The notes beneath the pieces are model-generated. The model worked only from the letters and a program-made list of their open reading frames with translations, made no database searches and was not told the DNA's origin. A stretch of 64,000 nt of DNA, taken from NCBI GenBank assembly GCA_963763885.1, contig CAVXQD010000002.1, positions 1 through 64,000 on the forward strand, written 5' to 3'. Both the position numbers and the translations under genes were made by a program. Numbering within the stretch: the stretch's first letter is position 1; each line of letters opens with the position of its first letter. This DNA comes from JANNBN01 sp963763885 (GTDB taxonomy: Bacteria; Actinomycetota; Acidimicrobiia; Acidimicrobiales; JANYDT01). Below, piece by piece: positions 53,601 to 60,691 of the stretch.

Positions 53601-55118
53601 ACAGGCAACGTCACGGTCAGCAACCCGACCGTGACTGATGCCGTGACTGGTGCAGTGTCGTGTCCCGTGGGCGCAGTTTCACCCGGGGCTTCCGTTGTTT
53701 GTTCCGCATCACGAACCGTCTCCCAGGCGGACCTTGATGCCGGTTCCGTCATCAACACGGCTACTGCCACTGCCACCCCAGTAGGCGGGCTCCCTATTTC
53801 TCCCGCAACCTCCAACACCGTGACCATTCCAGCGGCACAGGGTGCCGCACTCACTATCGAAAAGGCTTCGGCGGTCACTTCGGTCGACGCAGTCGGCGAT
53901 CCGATCGACTACACCTTTACCGTCCGCAACGCTGGCAACGTGACGATTACCAACGTGGTGGTGGCCGACGCAAACGTTGGACCGGTTGCTTGCCCAGCAA
54001 CGACCCTGGCACCCGGCGACTCAACAGTCTGCACGGCAACGCATATCACGACCCAGGCTGATCTCAACGACGGGCAGGTCATCAACGTGGCAAACGTAAC
54101 CGGCCTCGCTCCCGGCGGAAAAGCCCTCGCTCCAATTCCGTCCAACCCCGTGACCGTGACTGCCGTTCAGAACCCAGCGCTAACGATCGTCAAGTCCACT
54201 CCTGACACCACGAGCGGTCGAGTCGAAGGCGAGATCATCAGGTACACCTTTGTGGTCACGAACACCGGCAATGTGCCGCTCAACTCGATTCTGGTCGGTG
54301 ATCCCATCACTGATCCCATCGTCTGCCCGCGTTCTGCGCTGGAACCATCTGAAAGCGTGACCTGCACGGCTGGTCACGTGGTGACTGGTGCCGATATTGC
54401 CCGTGGCATCATCGTCAACGTCGCCACCGTGTCGGGGATCGGGCCAGACGGCCGTCGTACGCCGCCGATCAACTCCAACCAAGTAACGGTAAATTCGACC
54501 TCCTTGCTGGCTCCGGTCAGCGTTGTCACCTTCGACGAACCTGTTCCGTTGGACAGCGCCAAGTTGGTCGCCGCCCCGGCTGAGAATTCGGCGTCGACGA
54601 CAGTTCCACTTGCCGCCGGCCCGAGTTCCACAACACTTCCGACGCCGGGAAGCAACCCATCTATCTCGCTTCATAAGTCGGCACCTGCCACATTCGGAGC
54701 AGTGGGTGACATCGTCACCTACATGTTCCGGATCGAAAATACCGGTGACACGAATCTCACCGACGTTCGGTTGACCGACGTCATGGTTGGTTTGTCGACA
54801 CCTGACTGCGGAAGTTTCGAGGGCTCCCTCGCGATCGGTGAATCGGTCGACTGCACCGCTCAGTACACCGTGACCGCTACTGACATCGCAAGAGGCCGGA
54901 TCGACAACTCAGCCTCCGTCGAGGGTGCCAACCTCGACGGCACGGTGCGTGTCACCGTGCTGAGCAACTCCAAGGCTTCAACCGTGCGCGAGGTCCCAAG
55001 TCAGTTGCCGTTCACGGGGGCAGATTCGAAACGTCTCGCTCTCCTTTCCGTGTTGCTCATCGGTCTGGGCAGCTTCGTGTTGAACACCCGACGCCGCTTC
55101 GGCAAGAACCGCCCGTAG
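44700..55118 (+). CDS. Giant LPXTG-anchored surface protein with about 25 DUF11/DUF7507-type repeats
   Basis: 3472 residues. A signal peptide (VAVALATSLVAAVCTLAF...AAADPA) is followed by a Gly-rich domain (about 75-315), a DUF11-like domain (about 330-500), a Thr-rich domain, and 24 repeats of about 110 residues (about 628-3320) plus a terminal one. Each repeat reads roughly LxIxKSxS...VGxxIxYxFxVTNTGNVTxxxVxVxDP, then C-xxTxLAPGxSTTCTGxHxVTQADLDAGSVxNTAxVxGxxP, with two Cys that may form a disulfide. The end is LPFTG (3436-3440), a membrane helix and RRRFGKNRP, the sortase-substrate layout. Repeats differ in sequence, so DNA-level slippage is limited. Function is likely adhesion or a surface stalk. 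A sortase gene is 2.1 kb downstream. Confidence 0.9.
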   Translation: MASIFEVEKARGRLVAVALATSLVAAVCTLAFTQQPAAADPAVGPTAFSSTVTGAFSGVIPDGTCLAIVSALGGTGASSGLSASTGGAGGRAARIGATFTVLPGQTYSGGVGGGGLSNGTAGANGGGAGGTIVGGHRGGGGGGSTSFVVGGQTLIVAGGGGGGGAAHSASPAGNAGNAGTVSGPGVGAGGNGTAGIDAPRTNTGGNGGQTAGGGAGGVNSGSAAFNGTAGGGIGSGTGGNGGPDDSFDSGGGGGAGYTGGGGGSSTVVDSVAGAGGGGGSSFIASGSPTSSAVAPTATSGALGSATSSAAVNGPAGTIGADFIPCRYNLNLTKSASPTAVVRGGTVLWTVSVTNNGPDAMTKGDTIDLTDTLPAGPNGPASPAYKVLSVSTTGGSNADLASAAVTCTSVAVGTSMPSATNCSRPYAAVAGTPGNPSGGTRGLNVGETLTITYEQQISPSATCLSTITNVATVKDRPTMSGTTDIVGSVVTDTASAPLSIGCQPALTLMKALSGNRLVAADQFTTSITPSGTPPTGSSATTTGAGSTVTANTGVVAVSNATAGIAYSFAESMAAGSGSAISQYRQSVTCTNATAGSSTLLPPAASPVVPFAITPALNDLITCTLTNSPLSSSLMIVKSTTSTGFSAVGASIPYSFTVTNTGQTTLQSVTITDANASGIACGATTLAAGGSTTCTATHTVTQADLDSGSVINTASVTGTPPGGSPIPSTTSNTVTVNATQAPALTISKSTSKTSYSTIGETIPYSFTVRNSGNVTISSISVLDPMTTGVSCGTTTLAPGQSTTCGGSHTVTLTDLNNGSVVNTATASATDPGSGSVGPVSSNQVTVPAVITAALSVTKTSSATSYSTLGTSIPFTFAVSNNGNVTMTSVTVSDPMAAPVACLATTLIPGQTTSCSGTHIVTQADLDAGAIVNSATVVGTPPVGPPAAPVASNTVTIPATPSPSMTLTKSTSATSYSAVGQSIPYSLTVTNTGNVTLSSIAVTDPKLSSVTCSASTLAPGAAATCTGNHIVTQTELDAGSVVNTARVAATGPNGSAVAQVASNTVTVVAAQTPTLNLVKATTSTSFSVVGASLPYSFVVSNTGNVTVNGIVVNDAKVSGILCTLTTLAPGQTTTCTGSHTVTQAELDAGEVLNTASVSGTAPGGGALLPTNSNTVTVPAAQNPSLQIVKSTSTAGFAGAGEELAYTFKITNNGNVTISAISVADSTVSGLSCPVSTLAPGESTVCSAVRTTTSTDVQNGQAVNTATVTGTPPNGAPLTPIGSNTVTIALNAQPGLSVVKSANMASFASTGQVVTFTFTVTNIGNVAVSALSVADPRTSGVTCAATSLGVAESTTCTGSHAVTQNDLDAGSIVNTASATATPAFGPAIAPVSSNTVTIPASQTAGLSVVKGTSATSFSAVGSSLAFTFDVTNIGNVSLTGVTVTDPTATGVSCPSGSLAAGATMRCTGQHTVTQADLDAGSVINTASVTGTPPSGPPITPVSSNTVTVPAAQAPQLTVTKTTSSGSFSAVGQSVPFTINVTNTGNVSVTSVTVTDPMLSSVACISTSLAPGISTACTGSHIVTQSDLDNGSIVNTASAVATPPSGTPTNPVSSNSVTVPAVQAPNLVISKSTTASGYSAAGQTIPYTFVVRNNGNVTVTSLAITDPVAGIVSCPQTTLAPLAQVTCTASRTVTQADLDSGAVINTATVGGRAPGGAALTPIVSNTVTVPAVQTATLTIGKSTTKTSFSTVGELIDFSFSVTNTGNVTIGNVVVSDPVAGNVTCAPLLLSPGQVTTCTGSRAATQEDIDAGSVINTATVSGERPDGSQLAPVGSNTVTVPADQTPTLRVVKSASTSNYDAVGDVIDYSFTVTNGGNVTLDNVSLSDPLVAGLACLGSKLAPGDSTTCSGSHAVTQADLDAGMVVNVAQVGATQPNGSTTAPVSSNTVTVPALQAPSVTITKSASTASFANPGTAISYFFLVANTGNVTLTSVSVVDPLLAGISCPVSSLSPGTSTTCSGTHTTTQADLDAGGVVNTAAVVATPPNGTPLAPVASNTVTVPAAQSAALSVTKTPGLASYSRVNEQIPYSFTVTNTGNVTVTDVTLTDLNVVGINCGASVLAPGASTVCTAAHIVSISDLDNGSVTNTASVTGTPPVGGTLSPVDSNTVVTPAVQSPSLVVVKSASTGSFATAGAVITYDFRVTNTGNVTVSSIAISDPKVTAVSCAATTLAVGQATNCVGSYIVLQSDVDAGSVVNTASVVGNGPSGPLTPAPSNTVTVPAVQSPALSISKSSSTASFASVGQSVSYSFVVSNTGNVTVSSIAVADAQTTGVTCAATTLPVASSTTCSGTHVVTQADLDAGQVVNTASVTALDPGGAPLGPQASNTVTVPAAVNPSLQMVKAAVSAAPTKAGDLVDYTFTVSNSGNVTLTLLEVLDPKAISLTCPTTVLAPSEVTVCTGSHPVTQAEVDAGSVDNVAWATARPPVGSPLSPQVSNPISVPIVAAPAATMTKATTATPFTRVGDTIVYTFDVLNTGNVTLTAVTVADPLVGGITCLASSLAPGESTVCVGSHTVTLADLDTGSVVNTATVTGKPPSGLPITPVPSNTVTVAGLQSPALTVVKSSSMASVAVEGTSVLYSFTVTNTGNVTLSSVVLNDPTTTSLSCPATAITPGNSMVCTALHVVTLADLDAGSIVNTASVTATPPIGGPLAPKASNTVTVPVLQGPALSIMKAADLGSVNVVGQTLTYTFVVTNNGNVTMRNIAVVDPNTGAVSCSATTLLPTFTTTCTSTHVVTQADLDAGHVVNTATVTGIDPAGNPLAPVASNSVDVPVVVNPRLTIQKLAGIASVASLGQPVTYSFTVRNTGNVTMSGVAVTDGQVGVVSCPATALAPATQMVCTGTHLVSQGELDAGEVSNTASVVGAPPLGSPITPIASNTVLVPAVQSPSVSVVKSSTSGAYNAVGQTLSYNFTVTNTGNVTVSNPTVTDAVTGAVSCPVGAVSPGASVVCSASRTVSQADLDAGSVINTATATATPVGGLPISPATSNTVTIPAAQGAALTIEKASAVTSVDAVGDPIDYTFTVRNAGNVTITNVVVADANVGPVACPATTLAPGDSTVCTATHITTQADLNDGQVINVANVTGLAPGGKALAPIPSNPVTVTAVQNPALTIVKSTPDTTSGRVEGEIIRYTFVVTNTGNVPLNSILVGDPITDPIVCPRSALEPSESVTCTAGHVVTGADIARGIIVNVATVSGIGPDGRRTPPINSNQVTVNSTSLLAPVSVVTFDEPVPLDSAKLVAAPAENSASTTVPLAAGPSSTTLPTPGSNPSISLHKSAPATFGAVGDIVTYMFRIENTGDTNLTDVRLTDVMVGLSTPDCGSFEGSLAIGESVDCTAQYTVTATDIARGRIDNSASVEGANLDGTVRVTVLSNSKASTVREVPSQLPFTGADSKRLALLSVLLIGLGSFVLNTRRRFGKNRP

Positions 55119-55180
55119 CCGTAGTCCGCCTTCTTTTTGATCAGCGGCCCTAATCTCTGTCGTTCCCTCGGAGGATTCCC

Positions 55181-55729
55181 ATGAAACGTCTGTACATATA
55201 CATCTCTTGTCTCGCCCTGGGAGCGTCTGTAGTCAGCGGATGCACAAACGGGAGTTCGAAATCTTCGGCTGCCCCGTCCGAAACCGCTGCGACGGCCGAA
55301 AGTGCGCCGGGCACGGAGGAGGTCGCTAGCGGAGACTCCACAGGTTCGAACAATGCTGGCGGTTCAGTTGTTGGATCTGAAGATGGCGCGACATCAGATT
55401 CGCTCACGCCCGCAGTGACGTCACTGACTGAACAGCCCGGTTCAGCCAATGACGATTTCGTCGGCGCGGCAAAAGATGTGGAACTCCAATCGTGCGCACT
55501 CAGTGACGGCAAGTGGAAGGCGAACGGAACAGTGAGCAACACCTCTGGCGCTAATGCGAAATACCGGATCTACGTTGCGCTGAACACTCCAGAGACGACC
55601 GATACCAAGGCTGTAGTCCAAGTCGATATCGACGTTGCCGACGGGGAAACCGAGAAGTGGTCCGCCGAGGCAGACGTTGCCTTCGCAGACCTCAAATGCA
55701 TCCTTCGAGTGGAGCGGGCTACAGCCTGA
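55181..55729 (+). CDS. Lipoprotein
   Basis: 182 residues from ATG 55181, after a GGAGG ribosome-binding site. A lipobox VVSGC at about residue 21 follows a hydrophobic leader (LYIYISCLALGASVVSG), so it is exported and lipid-anchored. A Ser/Thr/Glu-rich linker (about 23-100) precedes a compact C-terminal domain with Cys in LQSCALSDGKWKANGTVSNTSG and DLKCILRVE, resembling an FxLYD-type beta-sandwich. It is transcribed in the same direction as the giant surface gene, 62 bp after it. Function unknown. Confidence 0.8.
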   Translation: MKRLYIYISCLALGASVVSGCTNGSSKSSAAPSETAATAESAPGTEEVASGDSTGSNNAGGSVVGSEDGATSDSLTPAVTSLTEQPGSANDDFVGAAKDVELQSCALSDGKWKANGTVSNTSGANAKYRIYVALNTPETTDTKAVVQVDIDVADGETEKWSAEADVAFADLKCILRVERATA

Positions 55730-55771
55730 GTTGTCGGACTCCTTGCGAACTCGTTGCGAACGGTCCCCGGC

Positions 55772-56098
55772 CTAGGGGGCGCGGCGTTTTTGCGTGGCCG
55801 CAGTCTTGGCTGCTGCTTCTGCGGCAAGCGCACGATCATGACGTTCAGCTGCTTTGACGGCATAGCCGAAGATGATTGCGGGCAACAGCACGATTGACCC
55901 GACCACCAGGCAGATCACGATGATGTTGATCACTGCGGTGGTTGGTTCCCAGATAACGGTCTGTGCGAACGCCAACGAGGCAATGCCGTACGCGCCGTAG
56001 CCGGTGCGCTGTCCCAACGACACCCACCGGGCGATTGCTGCTCGTTTGGCGAGAACCGGATCAGCGACTGGGCTTGGCTCGGGCTTCTTGGTGCTCAC
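55772..56098 (-). CDS. Small membrane protein with two transmembrane segments
   Basis: 108 residues. Two hydrophobic segments (YGAYGIASLAFAQTVIW and VINIIVICLVVGSIVLLPAIIFGYA) are separated by a short acidic/Pro loop; N and C termini are cytoplasmic and the C-terminus is Ala/Lys-rich. Overlaps the DUF5317 gene by 4 bp, so the pair is co-expressed. The family is not recognised by name; it looks like a conserved actinobacterial membrane protein. Confidence 0.7.
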   Translation of the reverse strand: MSTKKPEPSPVADPVLAKRAAIARWVSLGQRTGYGAYGIASLAFAQTVIWEPTTAVINIIVICLVVGSIVLLPAIIFGYAVKAAERHDRALAAEAAAKTAATQKRRAP

Positions 56099-57174
56099 TG
56101 GTTGGCCTCTGCGTTGGTGGCGGCGGTGTGGTGGTGGGTGGTGGATTCTGAGGTCGCCACGTCAGCGTGCGCTGATGGTGTGTTGGAACCGTAGGAGCGC
56201 GCCAGGATGCGGGTGCGCTCGGCCCAGAACAACGATCCGGGAATCTCCCCATCGGTGATGTCGAGGACGTCGACGTCGTCGGGACCATCAAGGCCCAGCA
56301 CGTGAGACATCAAGGCGCTGGAATCCAAAGCGTTCTGTGCTTCGTGTCGATGCGGATGCTGCAAACGGTCAACGGTCAAATCGACGACCACGCTGATCGG
56401 AGAACTGGCGAGCGGACCTGGCGGAGGGTTGTGCTCGGCGTCTTGTGCTGGGTTGTCCCACTCGTCGTCGAGGAGGTCGAACTCTTCGCCGATGCGGACC
56501 TTGCTGACGTGCAGTTTGTTGGTGCGCTGCTGTGCGACAGAAATGGGCTGCGGTGCGGCCGGTGCTGCGGCTGAGGCCCGGAGCGAGGCATACGACGCAG
56601 AGAGTTGGCTTGGGGGAGCGAACGACGACGCCTCAAACATGGTCGGTTCGGCTTCGAGGGTGGGCTGGAGGGACCTGTATACAACCCATGCAATTCCGAG
56701 CGCGGCAATGATGTCGCCGACGCTGAGCACATCGTGAATCAGGCCCGCGTTGACGGGAATGATGTCCGACAACCCCGTGAGTAGGTCGCCAGGTAACTGT
56801 GGGCGGGTCTGAACTGTCTGCGGGAAGTCCGACGCCGACGTGGCCAGCCCTGCGCTGATGACGGAACTCACGCGATACGGCATCGCACCGTTGAGCGCGA
56901 TGACTGCGGTATTCAGCGCAACGCCACAGAAAAGCAACGCAGTTCCCAGGCGCCTGATGTTGACGGCGCAGAACATGAGGGCTGCAACATTTGCTCCGAG
57001 AAACAACCCCTTTGCGCCCGGCACCTCGACCCACCGAGTAGCAGCGGTGAGGGCCAACCAGATCAAGGCGAGGCTGGCCCAATGAGGCCTGGCTCTTCCG
57101 ATGGTTCCGACGGAACCGCCGCTCACGATCCCCGCGACGAGGCCCACCGCGACCGCGAGAAGAGTAAGCCACAT
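56095..57174 (-). CDS. DUF5317-family membrane protein
   Basis: 359 residues. Residues 1-180 contain five hydrophobic segments, with DUF5317 landmarks VGLVAGIVSGGSVGTIGRAR, ALNGAMPYRVS and SVGDIIAALGIAWVVYRSL. A cytoplasmic tail of about 180 residues follows, rich in Ala, Ser and Asp. The conserved N-G-x-MP and GD-I patterns suggest a channel- or transport-like role, not established. First gene of a two-gene operon with the small membrane protein. Confidence 0.78.
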   Translation of the reverse strand: MWLTLLAVAVGLVAGIVSGGSVGTIGRARPHWASLALIWLALTAATRWVEVPGAKGLFLGANVAALMFCAVNIRRLGTALLFCGVALNTAVIALNGAMPYRVSSVISAGLATSASDFPQTVQTRPQLPGDLLTGLSDIIPVNAGLIHDVLSVGDIIAALGIAWVVYRSLQPTLEAEPTMFEASSFAPPSQLSASYASLRASAAAPAAPQPISVAQQRTNKLHVSKVRIGEEFDLLDDEWDNPAQDAEHNPPPGPLASSPISVVVDLTVDRLQHPHRHEAQNALDSSALMSHVLGLDGPDDVDVLDITDGEIPGSLFWAERTRILARSYGSNTPSAHADVATSESTTHHHTAATNAEANQ

Positions 57175-57238
57175 GCCATGAGACTACCGGGGCATTCCGG
57201 GCCTGGTTGTTGGGCTGAGCAGGGGTGAGGCGGCGAAA

Positions 57239-58633
57239 TCAGACAGCTTCGGGCAACAGACGGGAGACGTTCTCGAAACAGAAGTAGAGGGCAGGCGCAA
57301 ACAGCAGGACGAATCCCACTCCGTACAGTCCCCAACGGAGCACGATGTTGCGGCGTCGGCGAGCCAGTAACCAGACAAAGAGCCAAATTGCACCGCACAC
57401 GAGAGCCCACGCCAAGGTGTTCAACCAAGCCGCTGCGGTCCCGGTGAAGAACACAAACCGGTACAGCGTGCCTGTTGACCGTTCACCGTCGAAGCTGGGC
57501 GCCTCCGCAGCGGGGGTTTCTGGTGACTGAAGCTCGGGCAGGGGCGTAGGGGATGTGGTTGGGGATGTGGTTGGAGCGACAACGCTTGATGGACCGGGGG
57601 GCACCGTTTCGCCGACGACAGGATCCTCGAACGTGGTCTCGGTTACGGGTTCGGTGACGGTGCTGGTTGGGTCAGGTGCAGATGCTGTTGTGGGGGTCGG
57701 TGCGGGTTGTGTCTTTGCGTCGAGCTGGCGTTTGTATTCGTCGCTCAGCGGATCGTTGGCCGCGTCGATCAACTCGGACTCCACGGCAGCGCCAACCAGT
57801 TCCGCGTGGATCACCAGCCGTTGCTTTGCGCTGTATTGCGGATGACAAGTGGTGAGCGTGAGCGTGTTGCGACCTTCCTGTGGCAGCAGTACTTCGTTGC
57901 TGGACGGTTTCACGATCTTGCGCTCGTACACGTTGTAACGGAACCACTGAGCGTTGCCCTTGGCGTCCTTACGTGCCACGAAGATCGGGTCGCCGGGTTT
58001 GAGTTCATCAAGACGGAAACAGGGCCCGCCGTAAGTGGTTCGGTGGCACGCAATGGCTGCGTTTCCCTCTTCGCCAGGGAACGGTGTGGTCTTGTAATGC
58101 CCAGGGCCCTTCTTCAAAGCCTCGACCGACGTTCCCTGCACAATTGCCTTGTCAACACTGATCCGGGGAATGACTAACTGCCCCACGGCCTCGCCGCTTC
58201 GCAAGCTGACTTGCCTCGACGTCTTGCGGGTCACCAACTCCCGTCCGAACACGGTTGTGGCAGGCCCAGCAAGGGTGCTTGGGACGGCGATGGTGCTTGG
58301 GACGCTGAGGGTGCTTGGGAAGGCAAGGGAGGTGGGGGCTTGGGAGATAGTCGTTGCAGGGGTGACAACGGGAGTAACAGCGGCCGTTGTGGGTGCTGCG
58401 ACTGTTGTCGGCGCACTGGAATCCACCGGGGCGGCGCTCACCACGGGCGTACCGTTCAGCAGATCTTGCGGGACGTCGCTGAACCCTCCGCTGCCCAGCT
58501 CTTTGGTCAGTGAACTTTGTGCGCGGGCGGTGTTGATGCCGGTTCCCCAGAGCTGATATCCCACAAAGAGGAGCAGGATCACCCCGGAGGTGACGAGGGT
58601 TCGTCCGACTCCGGAGACTGCCTTGCGCAACAT
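57239..58633 (-). CDS. Sortase with N- and C-terminal membrane segments
   Basis: 464 residues. An N-terminal helix (VTSGVILLLFVGYQLWG) is followed by a Ser/Thr/Pro/Val-rich linker containing short tandem repeats, then the catalytic domain: His in NAAIACHRTTYGGPCF, Cys in LTLTTCHPQYSAKQRL with the Arg that follows (KQRL). After a second Pro/Thr-rich linker there are two C-terminal membrane helices. The TLTTCHP box and actinobacterial context fit class E/D-type sortases, which cut LPXTG-like or LAXTG motifs. The nearest substrate is the LPFTG giant protein 2.1 kb away. Divergent from the MFS gene. Confidence 0.88.
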   Translation of the reverse strand: MLRKAVSGVGRTLVTSGVILLLFVGYQLWGTGINTARAQSSLTKELGSGGFSDVPQDLLNGTPVVSAAPVDSSAPTTVAAPTTAAVTPVVTPATTISQAPTSLAFPSTLSVPSTIAVPSTLAGPATTVFGRELVTRKTSRQVSLRSGEAVGQLVIPRISVDKAIVQGTSVEALKKGPGHYKTTPFPGEEGNAAIACHRTTYGGPCFRLDELKPGDPIFVARKDAKGNAQWFRYNVYERKIVKPSSNEVLLPQEGRNTLTLTTCHPQYSAKQRLVIHAELVGAAVESELIDAANDPLSDEYKRQLDAKTQPAPTPTTASAPDPTSTVTEPVTETTFEDPVVGETVPPGPSSVVAPTTSPTTSPTPLPELQSPETPAAEAPSFDGERSTGTLYRFVFFTGTAAAWLNTLAWALVCGAIWLFVWLLARRRRNIVLRWGLYGVGFVLLFAPALYFCFENVSRLLPEAV

Positions 58634-58706
58634 CTCTTCAGTATCGTCCGGCTAACCGTCCATATTGAGCCCGGTCATCTGGGTGGTCGAAGCGTATGGT
58701 GGTCCG

Positions 58707-59981
58707 GTGACGGGCGAACGGACGCGGGTGAGCGGAGCGACTGGGGTTCGGTCGCTCGGACGGGGTGCCCAGTGGTACCTGGTGGCCACGCTGGTCAACA
58801 TGATCGGCAACGGCATGTTGTTCGGTTTCATGTTCATCTACTTCACCGACGTTTTGCGCCTGTCCAGCGCCTGGGCGGGTGGCCTCATGACGTTGGTCGC
58901 GGTGGTGGGCCTTGCCACTGCGTCAGTCGGCGGCTGGTTGGCAGATCGAATTGGAGCGAAACAGGCCTTGCTGGTCTCGTTTGTGTTCGCTTCCGGGGTC
59001 TATGCGCTGTACGCCTTGGTGGACTCGCTTCTGACCGCGTTTGTTGTGACCGCGCTGGGAGGGTTGGCCCAGGGGCTGATGGGACCAGCACAGAATGCGT
59101 TTGCCTCAGTGCTGGTGACTCCGGAGCAGAGACCGCTCATCTCGTCGTGGGTACGAATCGCACTCAACATCGGTGCGGCCATCGGTATTGCGGGGGCAGG
59201 TTTCTTTCTCGACACCGATCGACCCGTCACCTTCGACGTGATGTTTCTTGGCAACTCAGCGTCGTTTCTCGGTTACGCGGTCATTGCGCTGTTTCTGCAT
59301 CCGATGCGCGTCGAATCCGAAGTCCGTTCGGAAACGCAACGGGCGGACGTTACGGCCAACGCGGCAACGGAAAGTTCCTACCGGGCAGTGTTCGCGGACG
59401 GCTTCTTTGTCCGCTTGCTGCCCCTCGACCTGGCTGCCGGGATGATGTTTGGTCTGGTTTTCCTGGTGATGCCAACCACGTTCCTCAAACGCATGGGCGC
59501 GTCGGAGAAAATGATCGGGCTTGTTGCCACGTCCGGTGCAGTCGCAGTCATCCTCACGCAGCTTGCTGTGACTCGGCTGATCAAGGGACGGGCGAGGTTG
59601 CTCGCTCTTGCCGTGATGTTCTTCATGTTTCTCATAGCGTTCTTGTTCGGCATTGCCTCCGTGGGGCAGCCCCTCGTTGCAGCTGCATGGCTGGTTGTCG
59701 GGGCGCAGTGCGTTGGCGGGCTGGGCGAAGCGTGCCTCGGACCCACTCGTGGCCCGCTCACCGCCGACCTGGCTCCTCCGCACCTGCTCGGTCGGTACTT
59801 CGGTATGCAGATGATGATGTTCCAGGGTGGCTTTGGACTGTCCAGCGCCATCGCCGGTTTCGGCCTTGCTGTCAGCCTGCGTGGGACGTGGGTGTTTGGT
59901 GCAGTGCTTGCCATTGTCGCCATGGTTTGGGCTGTGCGCCTGGATCGACTCGCCCCCAAGGCAGTTCGGCTCTCTCCCTGA
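58707..59981 (+). CDS. MFS transporter
   Basis: 424 residues from GTG 58707 (MTGERTRVSGATGVR); an earlier in-frame GTG at 58665 is less likely because the next residues are not conserved-looking. Twelve membrane segments; GGWLADRIGAKQALLVSF is the MFS DRxGAK loop. The protein resembles the large drug/metabolite efflux subgroup. The next gene, ccmA, begins 23 bp after its stop, but it need not belong to the cytochrome operon. Confidence 0.87.
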   Translation: MTGERTRVSGATGVRSLGRGAQWYLVATLVNMIGNGMLFGFMFIYFTDVLRLSSAWAGGLMTLVAVVGLATASVGGWLADRIGAKQALLVSFVFASGVYALYALVDSLLTAFVVTALGGLAQGLMGPAQNAFASVLVTPEQRPLISSWVRIALNIGAAIGIAGAGFFLDTDRPVTFDVMFLGNSASFLGYAVIALFLHPMRVESEVRSETQRADVTANAATESSYRAVFADGFFVRLLPLDLAAGMMFGLVFLVMPTTFLKRMGASEKMIGLVATSGAVAVILTQLAVTRLIKGRARLLALAVMFFMFLIAFLFGIASVGQPLVAAAWLVVGAQCVGGLGEACLGPTRGPLTADLAPPHLLGRYFGMQMMMFQGGFGLSSAIAGFGLAVSLRGTWVFGAVLAIVAMVWAVRLDRLAPKAVRLSP

Positions 59982-60004
59982 GATCTGCCCGGTAGCGTGG
60001 TCCC

Positions 60005-60691
60005 GTGCATGAACGGGGAGATGCTGACCCAGGCCCCGCAGTACACATGGTCGGAGTCGTCGCGGTGTTAGGCACGTTTCCGGCGTTGTCTGGGCTGGAT
60101 CTCACCGTGGGACGCGGACAGATTTGCGTGCTGAAGGGGCCTAATGGCGCCGGCAAAACCACCGTGTTGCGCGTGGTTGCAGGCCTCGTCCCGGCGCTGC
60201 GGGGGAAGGTCAACGTGCTCGGGAGCGACGTTCGCGCAGACCGACGCTCCGTTCGCCGGCACCTCGGGTACCTCGGACACGCCACGGGGCTTTATGCAGA
60301 TCTCACCGTGGAGCAGAACGTTCAGTTTGCAGTCCGCGCGGCTGGCGCGGGTCGGGTCGGCTCAGTCGATTCCGCCCTTGCACGTCTTGGGCTTGACGGA
60401 CGGCTGCGAGATCTCCGTGTGGCCCATCTCTCGGCCGGTCAGCGTCGGCGCGTCGCTCTGGCATCGCTGTTGGCACGCGAGGTTCCGTTGTGGCTGCTGG
60501 ACGAACCGCACGCCGCCCTCGACCCTGATGGGCGAGACCTTCTCGATGACCTCGTCAAAGACGCAGCGGCGAAGGGAACCAGCGTGCTCATCGCGTCCCA
60601 CGACACCGAACGTGCCGCGAAGTTGGCGCACACTGTTGTCACCTTGCAGGGAGGCCGAGTTGCCGGGGACCGAGGCGTCAATGTGGCGTGA
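60005..60691 (+). CDS. ccmA: Haem-export ABC transporter ATP-binding protein CcmA
   Basis: 228 residues from GTG 60005. Walker A GPNGAGKTTVLRVV, Q-loop LGHATGLYADLTVEQN (CcmA-like), signature LSAGQRRRVALASLL, Walker B WLLDEPHAALDPDG and switch His in IASHDTERA. Its gene overlaps ccmB by 11 bp. With CcmB and CcmC it drives haem attachment to CcmE in System I cytochrome c maturation. Confidence 0.92.
   Translation: MHERGDADPGPAVHMVGVVAVLGTFPALSGLDLTVGRGQICVLKGPNGAGKTTVLRVVAGLVPALRGKVNVLGSDVRADRRSVRRHLGYLGHATGLYADLTVEQNVQFAVRAAGAGRVGSVDSALARLGLDGRLRDLRVAHLSAGQRRRVALASLLAREVPLWLLDEPHAALDPDGRDLLDDLVKDAAAKGTSVLIASHDTERAAKLAHTVVTLQGGRVAGDRGVNVA

Noticed and set aside
46585..54660. Regular spaced repeats that could be taken for a CRISPR array
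   Set aside because: The period is about 330 bp, the repeats are coding and diverged, and there are no unique short spacers or cas genes.
58517..59995. 492-codon plus-strand open frame over the MFS gene
   Set aside because: It is the alternate frame of a gene with clear MFS membrane segments. The protein is His/Arg/Cys/Gly-rich with no domain.
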